A DNA stretch of 6,724 bases from the NCBI GenBank assembly GCA_030641085.1, contig DAOWIC010000114.1:1-6724 (forward strand), read 5' to 3'. Source of the DNA: Calditrichota bacterium. GTDB lineage: Bacteria > Zixibacteria > MSB-5A5 > GN15 > FEB-12. Positions 1 through 5,632 of the stretch are shown one piece after another. The notes under the pieces are model-generated. The model was not told where the DNA came from, ran no database searches, and worked only from the letters and a program-made list of their open reading frames with translations. The position numbers and the translations under genes were made by a program. Positions within the stretch are counted from its first letter, which is position 1. Every line of letters begins with the position of its first letter.

Positions 1-713
1 AGCCTCGCCCAGAGATCGATGAGCACCAGTGAACCTTTTTTTATTTCGGCCGAACGTTCGGCGGTCGGCTCGTAATGCGGGTTACCGGCGTTGGCGTCGA
101 TGGAGCAGTTCGGCGGATGGTCGGTCTCCATATCGAGCTTTTCAAACTGCTCGAGGATAAACCGGCTGACATCGTATTCGTTGATAGTCCGGCCCTCTTT
201 GAGCGCGTCGGCGATAAACCGGTGCGCCGCCTCTTTTACCTCGACCACATTGCGGGCGGCGATACGATGAGCGGCCATCTGCTCCGGGGTCATCCGCGCC
301 TTGAAATTGGCCACCAGGTCCGAGGAGGGGATAATCTCCAGCCCCAGCTCTTTGATCATCTCAATCGTCCCGGCATCAACCAGCCCGATATACGGCAGCC
401 GGTTTTTAGGCGAGTATTCCATAGCGATCCGCTTCACCGAGCCGAGCAGATCGGCCAGCATTTTTTCCAGCTCCATGTAGCCGGAAAAGGGGATCATCTG
501 TCCGGGCAGGTGCTCGAATTTGTCGCGCTCGATAGAGTGGACAAGCGCCACCGGCTCGCCCTCGGCGGCGATGAAGTAAAACCAGCGGCGGCTGATCATG
601 CCGGATATATCAAGCATCTCGATAGCGATATTGTTGCGGGCGTGAAAATCAGCCAGCAGCCAGCCATCGAGGTTGTTGTCGCGCAGATAGTGTTGCATTT
701 TTTCGATATTCAT
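1..713 (-). CDS. M24 family metallopeptidase (Xaa-Pro aminopeptidase/creatinase-like), N-terminal 237 residues, 3' truncated by window edge
   Basis: Seen: the minus strand is open from ATG at 713 to the left edge, giving 237 complete codons. Residues 1 to about 135 resemble the creatinase-type N-terminal domain. The pita-bread catalytic domain begins near residue 141 (MTPEQMAAHRIAARN). The NPHYEPT segment (His213) and the KKGSLVLIDLWAR segment match the region where M24 enzymes place a conserved His and the first metal-binding Asp (Asp233 here). Known of the family: two divalent metals held by Asp, Asp, His, Glu, Glu hydrolyse an X-Pro or related bond; the other ligands lie beyond the edge. 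The usual Gly after 'D-x' is absent (DLWA), as in one M24 subgroup, so prolidase specificity is not certain. No signal peptide is visible, so it is probably cytoplasmic. The start is supported by a Shine-Dalgarno GAAGGAAA at 723-730, 9 nt upstream. It is divergent from the NTPase gene at 888. Confidence 0.88.
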   Translation of the reverse strand, partial: MNIEKMQHYLRDNNLDGWLLADFHARNNIAIEMLDISGMISRRWFYFIAAEGEPVALVHSIERDKFEHLPGQMIPFSGYMELEKMLADLLGSVKRIAMEYSPKNRLPYIGLVDAGTIEMIKELGLEIIPSSDLVANFKARMTPEQMAAHRIAARNVVEVKEAAHRFIADALKEGRTINEYDVSRFILEQFEKLDMETDHPPNCSIDANAGNPHYEPTAERSAEIKKGSLVLIDLWAR

Positions 714-752
714 GATTTACTGTTTCCTTCGCTTTAGTCAGGCTAAGTGAGA

Positions 753-781
753 AGTATAAGGCATCGGCACGGTCCTGTCAT
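753..781 (-). promoter_or_regulatory. Sigma-70-like promoter for the M24 gene
   Basis: On the minus strand ATGACA (776-781) and TATACT (753-758) are separated by exactly 17 nt. Each hexamer matches consensus at five of six positions. Transcription would begin near 746, giving a leader of about 33 nt that contains the Shine-Dalgarno site at 723-730. Nothing else in the divergent intergenic region fits the M24 gene as well. This is a pattern match only. Confidence 0.55.
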
Positions 782-849
782 ACTATATTTGGTCTTCGTC
801 GGTAAATACTCAGCGATCGTTTTGCCACGCAAGAAAGTCCCTGAGATTG

Positions 850-878
850 TTGACATTACGGCGACAGGATAGTTAAAT
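850..878 (+). promoter_or_regulatory. Possible promoter for the NTPase/pseudo-M1 pair
   Basis: A perfect TTGACA (850-855) lies 17 nt from TTAAAT (873-878), which matches four of six positions of the -10 consensus. The predicted transcription start, about 884-886, falls only 2-4 nt before the ATG at 888, so the mRNA would be almost leaderless. That agrees with the lack of a good Shine-Dalgarno before 888. The weak -10 keeps confidence moderate. Confidence 0.4.
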
Positions 879-887
879 AGAAGCATC

Positions 888-1436
888 ATGCCAATACGAA
901 TCGTCATCACCGGCGGGCCCGGTTCGGGCAAGACGAAATTTGTCGAGCGGCTCAAGCTGCTGCCCGAAATCGAGCACTTTCTTTTCTTTGAGGAGCTGGC
1001 TCGCCTGCTGCTGATGGAGAATCCCGGCTACCGGCGGAACCTGTCGGAGTTCCACCGCGAAATCTACAGCCGCCAGATCGCACGTGAGCAGGCGGCCGAG
1101 GGCAAATCGTTCGTCACCGACCGGGGGACTGTCGACGCATTCGCTTTTCACCCGGAGACCGCCAATGATGTCGGCACCACGATCGAGCGCGAATACGCCC
1201 GCTACGACGCTGTCATTCAATTGGGCAGCGCGGCCGCCCTGGGCGAGCCGCATTACGTCCGTGACGCCGAACGTCACGAAACGATTTCCGAGGCGCTCTT
1301 TATCGAAAAGGCGATCATCGGGGTCTGGCAGAAACATCCCGGCTATCAGTTTGTCGAGGCGGTGAACGACTTTGAAATCAAGTACCGCAATTTTTTGAAT
1401 ATCATTCGCACTTTGATCGTAAGTAATAATAATTGA
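888..1436 (+). CDS. AAA_28-type P-loop NTPase / kinase-like ATP-binding protein
   Basis: The 182-residue product begins with a beta strand (IRIVIT) running into a perfect Walker A, GGPGSGKT (residues 9-16). Other features that fit the AAA_28 / NadR-kinase-like branch are the Glu pair before 'LAR' (35-39), TDRG..D (77-83) in the Walker-B-like position, a YDAVIQL strand (106-112), an R..E pair near 125-131, and a C-terminal Tyr/Arg-rich helix. Known of the family: these are small single-domain ATP-binding proteins related to nucleoside or ribosylnicotinamide kinases, and most have no assigned substrate. None can be assigned here. The length is normal for a stand-alone domain. The protein should be cytoplasmic. 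ATG 888 is chosen because Walker A then sits at the usual distance from the N terminus. There is no convincing Shine-Dalgarno, only weak AG-rich sequence at 879-883. The stop lies 62 bp before the secreted protein gene, so the two are probably co-transcribed. Confidence 0.85.
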   Translation: MPIRIVITGGPGSGKTKFVERLKLLPEIEHFLFFEELARLLLMENPGYRRNLSEFHREIYSRQIAREQAAEGKSFVTDRGTVDAFAFHPETANDVGTTIEREYARYDAVIQLGSAAALGEPHYVRDAERHETISEALFIEKAIIGVWQKHPGYQFVEAVNDFEIKYRNFLNIIRTLIVSNNN

Positions 1437-1485
1437 CAAGCGACCGGAAGTTGCGTCTCTATATAGCGGAGAGTTTCAACAACGC

Positions 1486-1493
1486 AGGGAAGG
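1486..1493 (+). promoter_or_regulatory. Shine-Dalgarno site fixing the pseudo-M1 start at 1499
   Basis: AGGGAAGG ends 5 nt before ATG 1499. The same frame stays open back to a TTG at 1433 that overlaps the NTPase stop. That longer version has no ribosome site and would put 22 mostly polar residues ahead of the signal peptide. The site therefore decides for 1499. Confidence 0.75.
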
Positions 1494-1498
1494 TGTGT

Positions 1499-3709
1499 AT
1501 GCGATCAAAAAAAATCCTGATAGTCGTCATGTTCTGCCTGCTGAGCCTGAATGTCTCGGCGGACTCTGAGTTTTTCGAAAAGTTCAAATCCGATTACGGT
1601 CTGCTCGATCTCGACCTGTTAAACAATGTCGGCGAAGAAGCCACGGTCAAAAACTTCGTCTACCAGAAGGATGTCGCCACCTTTACATTTGAGGAGGGTG
1701 TGATCCACCTTCTACGCTATGTCGAGGGACGGCCCACCACGGCCATTTTCATCGGCAAGGGCAACGCCAGAATCGAGATCCCATCGCATCTCGAGCGACA
1801 GTCGTTGATGAGTGTGACCGGCGACAGTGTCGTGAACGAGGATTTCGAGCTCTGCTTCATTCGCCTGGCCGATGATTTCGACCTGCGCCTCAAGGAGCAG
1901 TTCGAAGTGAAGGAAAAAGAACTGAAGTGGAAAAACTTCACGATCATCAAGCAGGCCCAGGGCGAGTTCTTTTTCAAACCGATTGTCCAGCACCTTTACG
2001 ACAACTACATCCAACTGCTGCGCTCGGTATATGAAAGAAACGCCGACGGTTTCTTCTGGATCGATTTCAACCGGTATATTTTCACCTATGATCCCAATCG
2101 GCCGGAGGAAGTGGAAGTCGCCTACGAATTCCAGGTGAATGACTACTTGGCCACACCGGCGGCGGTCTTTCAGAAAACTGCCCGGCGTATCACCGACGAC
2201 GAGCGGATGTCGGAGGTCAGTTACGCGACCACCGCCCTGGCCAAACATGGCGATTTTGAGATGGGTGGTGCCGACGGCGAGAAGATCGTCAACGGGCGGG
2301 CCGAGATGAAACTTCTGGTAAACGCCGACAGTCTCCGCTTCCTGTCCACCTTCCTACATTACAATCTCAAGCTGGACTCGGTTTACTCAGGCGGCCAGCC
2401 GGTTGATTACACCCGCCGCAAGGACTTCCGCTTTGTCGGCATTGTCCTGCCGCGGTACTACCAGAAAGGCGACACGGTCGACCTGACATTCTGGTATAAG
2501 GGCTTCAACTACGACTACTCGCTGCCGTGGGTGGAGGATCCGACCCCCTCGCAGCACACCTTCGCCTTTACCACCCGCAAGGGCTTTAATTACATCATGC
2601 CCGGCATGGGCCCGGTCACCCGCGAGGAAGGGATGGACCATTTCGATGTCACCCCGGACCAGCCATACAACCGGTTCTACTTCCAGCCATACGCTACCGG
2701 CCATGACACAGTGGGCGTGCTGTCGGAAATAGGCCTGACGGTCAATTTCCTGAAAGCGAAGCACATGACCAAGCGCGAAGACTGCTACATCCCGGACGAT
2801 ACCTATCGCGAGTCGGTGATGAACGCCTTTAATTTCATGACCAAACGGGTCGGCAACCCGATCGGGACATTCGGGCTTTATGTCTTCCCGGATAACTACG
2901 TCAGCATGCCGGGACTGGTCGAGGTGCCGCAAATTCTCTGCTACTCCGACCGCAACATCGAACCGATGGGCGGGCTGAGTATCTATACCGGCCTCTCGGT
3001 GGCAAATCAATGGTTCGGATCACTGGCCAAACCGGTCTCGTCGCGCGACTTCTGGATCATCCCGGCTGCGGCCGATTTCCTGTCGGTGATGGCGATCCAG
3101 CATACCACCAGTGAGAACTATTTCTTCAACCTGGTCAATCGCCGTGATTCCCTCTACACCCTGCACGACAACGACGAGGATCGCCCGCTCGGAGCCGGCG
3201 ACCGCTACAGCATGACCCTGCAAAGCAACCGTGGCGTCTGGCTTTTCCACATGCTGAGGTTCCTCATGTATGATATCGAGAACCGCAGCGAAAAGAGCTT
3301 CAACAAGTTCCTTTACGAGTTGACCATGACGTGCAACACCACCCGCTTTGCGAACAGCGATCTGGTCAAGCTGGCCGAAAAACATTACGGCGAGCCGCTC
3401 GACTGGTTCTTCAAACAATGGCTCTTCGACTACCGTTACCCGCAATACAAAGTGGAATACAAAATTGAAGACCGCGGCGGGCAGTTCTATATCAACGCTA
3501 CTGTCGTTACCGAAGAAGTCGATCCGTCGTTTAAAATGCCGGTCATCATGCGTGTGAAGGACAAGAACGACCAATCGACATTCCTGCGCGAGACGATCGC
3601 CGGAGTTGAGCACAGTTTTGAGCTGGGACCGTTCGAGACCGAACCGAAGGAGCTGATCTTCAACGAATTTTACTCGGTCCTGAGCAAGGACAAGGTGAAG
3701 AAGAAATAG
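1499..3709 (+). CDS. Secreted M1 aminopeptidase-like protein with degenerate zinc site (predicted pseudo-enzyme)
   Basis: The product is 736 residues. Residues 1-21 form a Sec signal peptide: basic MRSKK, a hydrophobic core, and an NVSA|D cleavage site, so export to the periplasm or beyond is likely. The middle is beta-rich, as in the N-terminal domain of M1 peptidases. The M1 hallmark QWFG is present at 504-507. In M1 enzymes HEXXH immediately precedes it, and the third ligand Glu follows the second His at 18 intervening residues. Here the HEXXH position reads LSVAN (499-503) and the Glu position is Pro522. A downstream RGVWLFHMLR segment matches the 'Y-x-K-G...hmLR' helix but lacks the usual Tyr (SNRG). 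The following EKHYGEPLDWFFKQWLFDYRYPQY matches the M1 'G.dl..fF.qWl...g.P' signature, so the fold call is good. No GAMEN motif is visible. Inference: it is catalytically dead and used as a binding or scaffold protein. It probably forms an operon with the upstream NTPase and ends at the intrinsic terminator just downstream. Confidence 0.85.
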   Translation: MRSKKILIVVMFCLLSLNVSADSEFFEKFKSDYGLLDLDLLNNVGEEATVKNFVYQKDVATFTFEEGVIHLLRYVEGRPTTAIFIGKGNARIEIPSHLERQSLMSVTGDSVVNEDFELCFIRLADDFDLRLKEQFEVKEKELKWKNFTIIKQAQGEFFFKPIVQHLYDNYIQLLRSVYERNADGFFWIDFNRYIFTYDPNRPEEVEVAYEFQVNDYLATPAAVFQKTARRITDDERMSEVSYATTALAKHGDFEMGGADGEKIVNGRAEMKLLVNADSLRFLSTFLHYNLKLDSVYSGGQPVDYTRRKDFRFVGIVLPRYYQKGDTVDLTFWYKGFNYDYSLPWVEDPTPSQHTFAFTTRKGFNYIMPGMGPVTREEGMDHFDVTPDQPYNRFYFQPYATGHDTVGVLSEIGLTVNFLKAKHMTKREDCYIPDDTYRESVMNAFNFMTKRVGNPIGTFGLYVFPDNYVSMPGLVEVPQILCYSDRNIEPMGGLSIYTGLSVANQWFGSLAKPVSSRDFWIIPAAADFLSVMAIQHTTSENYFFNLVNRRDSLYTLHDNDEDRPLGAGDRYSMTLQSNRGVWLFHMLRFLMYDIENRSEKSFNKFLYELTMTCNTTRFANSDLVKLAEKHYGEPLDWFFKQWLFDYRYPQYKVEYKIEDRGGQFYINATVVTEEVDPSFKMPVIMRVKDKNDQSTFLRETIAGVEHSFELGPFETEPKELIFNEFYSVLSKDKVKKK

Positions 3710-3738
3710 ACCGGCGCTTTGCCAGTTGGATCAAAATC

Positions 3739-3768
3739 AAAAGGCAGGACAGAATGTTCTGCCTTTTT
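3739..3768 (+). terminator. Intrinsic terminator after the pseudo-M1 gene
   Basis: Arms 3739-3751 and 3755-3767 pair over 13 positions (one G-T wobble) around a GAA loop (3752-3754). The GGCAG/CTGCC core is followed by a run of five T (3764-3768). It starts 30 bp after the stop codon at 3709. The A-run on the left arm means it could also work in reverse, but no convergent gene is present. Confidence 0.85.
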
Positions 3769-3805
3769 CATACAAGGAGAGGTATATCTTCTAAAGCACG
3801 GGTGC

Positions 3806-3823
3806 CTCACCCCTTGGGGTGAG
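3806..3823. repeat. Perfect 8-bp palindrome with TT loop
   Basis: CTCACCCC (3806-3813), TT, GGGGTGAG (3816-3823). It is preceded by GCACGGGTGC (3797-3806), itself a small palindrome. There is no T-run, so it is not a classical terminator. It looks like the core of a short dispersed palindromic element, but no second copy lies in this window. Confidence 0.6.
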
Positions 3824-3870
3824 AATAGATTATCTTTCTTATTGATCGCTCCGCCGCTCCATATTATCTT

Positions 3871-3946
3871 GATCCATCGTGACCGAGTTAACCGGGTAAC
3901 CGGTTTTGGTATCAGGGTGTGACGGATGTTCCTTTCACGATGGATC
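3871..3946. repeat. 12-bp perfect inverted repeat, arms 52 bp apart
   Basis: GATCCATCGTGA (3871-3882) is exactly reverse-complementary to TCACGATGGATC (3935-3946). The 52-bp interior contains further self-complementary sequence around AACCGGGTAACCGGTT (3890-3905). It could be a small non-autonomous element, a binding-site pair or a structured RNA. No coding potential is evident. Confidence 0.6.
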
Positions 3947-4012
3947 GTGATGAATTCTGACGTACTGCCCAGGAGAACGATCCCACAGCAAAGCTGTGGG
4001 TTACCGGTTTTG
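3894..4012. repeat. Imperfect 15-bp direct repeat pair
   Basis: GGGTAACCGGTTTTG (3894-3908) and GGGTTACCGGTTTTG (3998-4012) match at 14 of 15 positions. The second copy runs into the start of the duplicated X-tail segment. The pair could mark the edge of an inserted or rearranged piece. Confidence 0.5.
3982..4000. repeat. Perfect 8-bp palindrome with AAA loop
   Basis: CCCACAGC (3982-3989), AAA, GCTGTGGG (3993-4000). It sits 11 bp before the X-tail remnant and has no counterpart before the second tail at 4886, so it probably arrived after the duplication or marks one breakpoint. With the palindromes at 3806 and 3871 it makes 3780-4007 unusually rich in hairpins. That stretch holds no convincing gene. 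Confidence 0.6.
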
Positions 4013-4086
4013 AGAATGGCTGGGGTCCTATGCCGATTTTCTCTGCGTATTACAATAATAAGAGCATGTTCTATACTATCTGGTAG
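4012..4086 (+). pseudogene. C-terminal remnant of unknown gene X, copy 1
   Basis: Twenty-five codons ending in TAG read ENGWGPMPIFSAYYNNK then SMFYTIW. The second copy at 4890-4964 reads the same apart from conservative changes (I/V, S/A, M/L, F/C, T/S, I/V). Four other codons differ only synonymously. That pattern means the stretch was under protein-level selection. Upstream the frame enters the 3982-4000 hairpin region and shows no similarity to copy 2, so the gene body is missing. The stop is 31 bp before the lipoprotein start, a typical operon gap. I do not recognise the family. It could instead be an expressed micro-ORF, but no start codon or Shine-Dalgarno is placed for that. Confidence 0.6.
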
Positions 4087-4117
4087 ATGGTGGTTTAGTG
4101 GGAGTATTGGAGACGAG

Positions 4118-4705
4118 ATGAATAAAACTATTACTGGCATGAGCATGTGGGTTATTCTGTCGGTCGTTGGTTGCACGACGTTTGTGACGAAGGAGTTCGT
4201 GCCTTGCCAAGACTATTCAGTGGTAGATTACGGGGCTTATTGCCCTGAGAACGACTCACTCACTCTAGACGGGTGGAGAGTCGATCTAAGCCTGATTTCC
4301 ATTGTAAACAGTCGTGACAAGAGCCTCATCAACTCGAATGTGTACGGTCCATCCATTGCTCCAAGGCATTCGCGTGATGGGACACTTGACAGTATGTCGG
4401 CCGTCCAGTTCGTTGTAGATCGGATACTCTTCTGTTTCTTTCCAGAGATGGACACAGTTGCGGTTTCATATAACGACGCATCGACGGCCAAAGGCAGAAC
4501 TTACGGACCGACCTTTAGAAGAGACTTGGATTTCGATACATTGTATATCCCCCCGGATGTTGACTCAATCAACGTGCGATACAATGTGAGAATGATTACG
4601 GAAGACAGCGTGACGATCGCTGAGTCGGATTTCGACTACAATATGTATCGATTTGAGGATAGGCATAAGCTTTCTTCCATAATGCTCTTTTTGTTAAATG
4701 ACTGA
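4118..4705 (+). CDS. Lipoprotein of unknown function, paralogue A
   Basis: The product is 195 residues. The N terminus is a lipoprotein signal (MNKTITGMSMWVILSVVGC) with VVGC as lipobox and Cys19 as lipidation site. The +2 residue is Thr, so there is no Asp inner-membrane retention signal by the enterobacterial rule. ATG 4118 is chosen over an in-frame ATG at 3926 because the lipobox then lies at the normal distance, GGAGA (4109-4113) sits just upstream, and the paralogue aligns from the same point. Shared with paralogue B: CTTFVT(K/R)EF, Cys30, Cys42 followed by Pro, GW (52-53), SRDK (65-68), a Cys before aromatic/Pro (Cys106), and a C-terminal block ending in LND. Cys30 and Cys42 could form a disulfide. 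Alternating hydrophobic residues suggest a small beta-rich domain. No enzyme motif is seen. Base composition is lower in GC than the genes at 1-3709. Confidence 0.85.
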   Translation: MNKTITGMSMWVILSVVGCTTFVTKEFVPCQDYSVVDYGAYCPENDSLTLDGWRVDLSLISIVNSRDKSLINSNVYGPSIAPRHSRDGTLDSMSAVQFVVDRILFCFFPEMDTVAVSYNDASTAKGRTYGPTFRRDLDFDTLYIPPDVDSINVRYNVRMITEDSVTIAESDFDYNMYRFEDRHKLSSIMLFLLND

Positions 4706-4889
4706 TAGCATCACTGTGCTCATATTGCGATAAAAACGGCAATGCCGGCCTACATTCGTTTATCGACTTCTCCGTCGATATTGGCATGTATGACGGCACT
4801 TGATCGAAGTGTTGGCCGGCGAATACCACCAGAATTATTGGCCGACCGTTGGACTTGGGGGATTGAATGGACTCCCACATGGTTTTTTT
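4706..4889 (+). other. Spacer between duplicated units; possible decayed body of gene X
   Basis: No intact gene is present. Three fragments look mildly protein-like: frame 3 at 4708-4797 (includes DKNGNAGLHSFIDFSVDIG, ending in TGA 4798-4800), frame 1 at 4742-4888 (ends PTWFF-stop), and the frame that continues into the X tail from 4794. The frame 1 stop is created right after a seven-T run (4883-4889). A one-base slip there would join it to the tail, giving WTPTWFFENGWG. A small hairpin, TATCGAC(6)GTCGATA, lies at 4761-4780, and GCCGGCC (4744-4750) is complementary to GGCCGGC (4814-4820). No promoter or terminator is convincing. Confidence 0.35.
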
Positions 4890-4964
4890 GAGAATGGCTG
4901 GGGACCCATGCCGGTCTTTTCTGCGTATTATAATAATAAGGCTCTATGTTATTCAGTCTGGTAG
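4890..4964 (+). pseudogene. C-terminal remnant of unknown gene X, copy 2
   Basis: Twenty-five codons ending in TAG read ENGWGPMPVFSAYYNNK then ALCYSVW. Differences from copy 1 are synonymous or conservative codon by codon. The frame is open upstream to 4794 (after TGA 4791-4793) but contains no obvious start, so the longer reading is either a broken gene body or chance. A perfect TATAAT at 4929-4934 falls inside the codons for Tyr-Tyr-Asn-Asn, so I do not call it a promoter. The product, if any was made, is unrecognised. Confidence 0.6.
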
Positions 4965-4986
4965 TGTTCGGGTAAATCCCGGACCC

Positions 4987-4994
4987 AAGGAGAT
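4987..4994 (+). promoter_or_regulatory. Strong Shine-Dalgarno for lipoprotein paralogue B
   Basis: AAGGAGAT ends 3 nt before ATG 4998; the GGAG core lies 5 nt from it. It is a much better match than the site before paralogue A (GGAGA at 4109-4113), suggesting B is translated more strongly if transcript levels are equal. Confidence 0.7.
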
Positions 4995-4997
4995 CAT

Positions 4998-5567
4998 ATG
5001 AAAAGAATCCTATTCTGCTCACTCCTATTGACTTTGCTGATGGTTGTTGGTTGTACAACATTTGTGACCCGAGAATTCCTAACCTGCCGCGAACCGATGG
5101 TCCTTGATAATGTGGGTGAGTGCCCCTCGGACACGCTGCTGAAGCTCAAAGGATGGGATGTCGCGGCGCAGGTGGTCTCCGTCCGACGCAGTCGTGACAA
5201 GACACTAAATAATGCTCATCTCTATTCGTTAGTTATCTCACCACACAAGCGCAATTGGGATGGTGTAGATAGAACCGATCTTGTTGTAGATTCAGTAGTT
5301 GTTTGCTTTCTGCCGCAATCTCAGAAAGTGGTTTTGCAGTTTGATCCAGTGTCAACCCGTGGAGCCCGTTCCCAAGGGCTGAATGCGGTGGATTTTGAAA
5401 CGTTCCATATTCCACCGGAAATTGATTCGATAAATTTACAGTATCATGTTAGAATGATTACGGCAGACAGCGTGACGATTGCCGAATCAGATTTTGACTA
5501 CAATATGTATCGATTTGAGGATAAGTATAAGCTGTCTTCAATAGGGCTTTGGATGCTAAATGACTAA
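4998..5567 (+). CDS. Lipoprotein of unknown function, paralogue B
   Basis: The product is 189 residues. The lipoprotein signal MKRILFCSLLLTLLMVVGC has a classic basic n-region, a Leu-rich core and Cys19 as the lipidation site, with Thr at +2. It aligns with paralogue A at CTTFVT, Cys30, Cys42-Pro, GW (52-53), SRDK (65-68), a Cys before Phe-Leu-Pro (Cys103) and the C-terminal region. There, 19 residues in a row are identical, DSVTIAESDFDYNMYRFED, although five codons in that block differ synonymously. This is strong purifying selection on the C terminus. The middle (about 75-125) is free to vary, with a Lys/Arg/Trp-containing loop here and a different one in A. I recognise no family. It most likely sits in the outer membrane facing the periplasm. 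A hairpin at 5581-5606 follows the stop. Confidence 0.87.
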   Translation: MKRILFCSLLLTLLMVVGCTTFVTREFLTCREPMVLDNVGECPSDTLLKLKGWDVAAQVVSVRRSRDKTLNNAHLYSLVISPHKRNWDGVDRTDLVVDSVVVCFLPQSQKVVLQFDPVSTRGARSQGLNAVDFETFHIPPEIDSINLQYHVRMITADSVTIAESDFDYNMYRFEDKYKLSSIGLWMLND

Positions 5568-5580
5568 CCGCGGCCGGGTG

Positions 5581-5606
5581 GCAGGTTCAAACTCGTTTGG
5601 ACCTGC
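5581..5606 (+). terminator. Possible terminator or RNA hairpin after paralogue B
   Basis: Arms starting GCAGGTTCAAAC and ending GTTTGGACCTGC pair over 11-12 positions (one T-G wobble) with a very short loop, starting 13 bp after the stop codon. No T-run follows (TTGACG), so it is not a textbook intrinsic terminator. It may act as a 3' stabilising stem or a weak terminator. Confidence 0.45.
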
Positions 5607-5632
5607 TTGACGTGAAGGAAATCTCACCCCCA

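Larger units (their letters stand above)
4008..4705 (+). repeat. Tandem duplication unit, copy 1 (X tail plus lipoprotein)
   Basis: This segment aligns along its length, unevenly, with 4886-5567. The first 79 bp (4008-4086) are about four-fifths identical by eye to 4886-4964. The middle of the lipoprotein gene is strongly diverged, and the last ~170 bp are again highly similar. The copies are offset by 878 bp with a 180-bp spacer. The divergence indicates an old duplication, or two arrivals of related cassettes. Confidence 0.75.
4886..5567 (+). repeat. Tandem duplication unit, copy 2 (X tail plus lipoprotein)
   Basis: This is the counterpart of 4008-4705, with the same order and nearly the same X-stop to lipoprotein-start gap (33 versus 31 bp). 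Similarity is highest at both ends and lowest in the middle of the lipoprotein gene. Confidence 0.75.

Noticed and set aside
75..737. 220-residue plus-strand open frame
   Set aside because: It mirrors the M24 gene on the minus strand, which has clear family motifs, a Shine-Dalgarno and a promoter; the plus frame has none.
873..1439. 188-residue minus-strand open frame
   Set aside because: It lies antisense to the NTPase gene, whose Walker A and TDRG motifs are unambiguous.
1433..1465. TTGACA plus TATATA as an internal promoter before the pseudo-M1 gene
   Set aside because: Spacing is 21 nt, outside the usual 16-18 nt range.
1433..1498. TTG start overlapping the NTPase stop for the pseudo-M1 gene
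   Set aside because: No ribosome-binding site, and it would place 22 residues before a well-formed signal peptide; ATG 1499 has AGGGAAGG at ideal spacing.
2387..3613. Long minus-strand frames (2387-3010 and 3020-3613)
   Set aside because: Antisense shadows of the pseudo-M1 gene in GC-rich sequence; no motifs or ribosome sites.
3719..3922. 67-residue plus-strand frame
   Set aside because: It runs through the intrinsic terminator and palindromes, with no ribosome site and no recognisable protein features.
3780..4007. CRISPR array or tRNA in the palindromic stretch
   Set aside because: Repeats are not regularly spaced, are of different sequence, and no cloverleaf can be drawn.
3926..4117. 64-residue N-terminal extension of lipoprotein A
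   Set aside because: It crosses hairpins and the X tail in another frame, and would bury the lipobox at residue 83; the paralogue begins at the position matching 4118.
4929..4934. Perfect TATAAT as a -10 box for lipoprotein B
   Set aside because: It is made of the Tyr-Tyr-Asn-Asn codons of the X tail, copy 1 has TACAAT there, and no -35 element lies 16-18 nt upstream.
4750..5061. Minus-strand 103-residue frame across the spacer and second X tail
   Set aside because: No ribosome site or motifs; the codon-wise pattern of differences between the two copies supports the plus strand.
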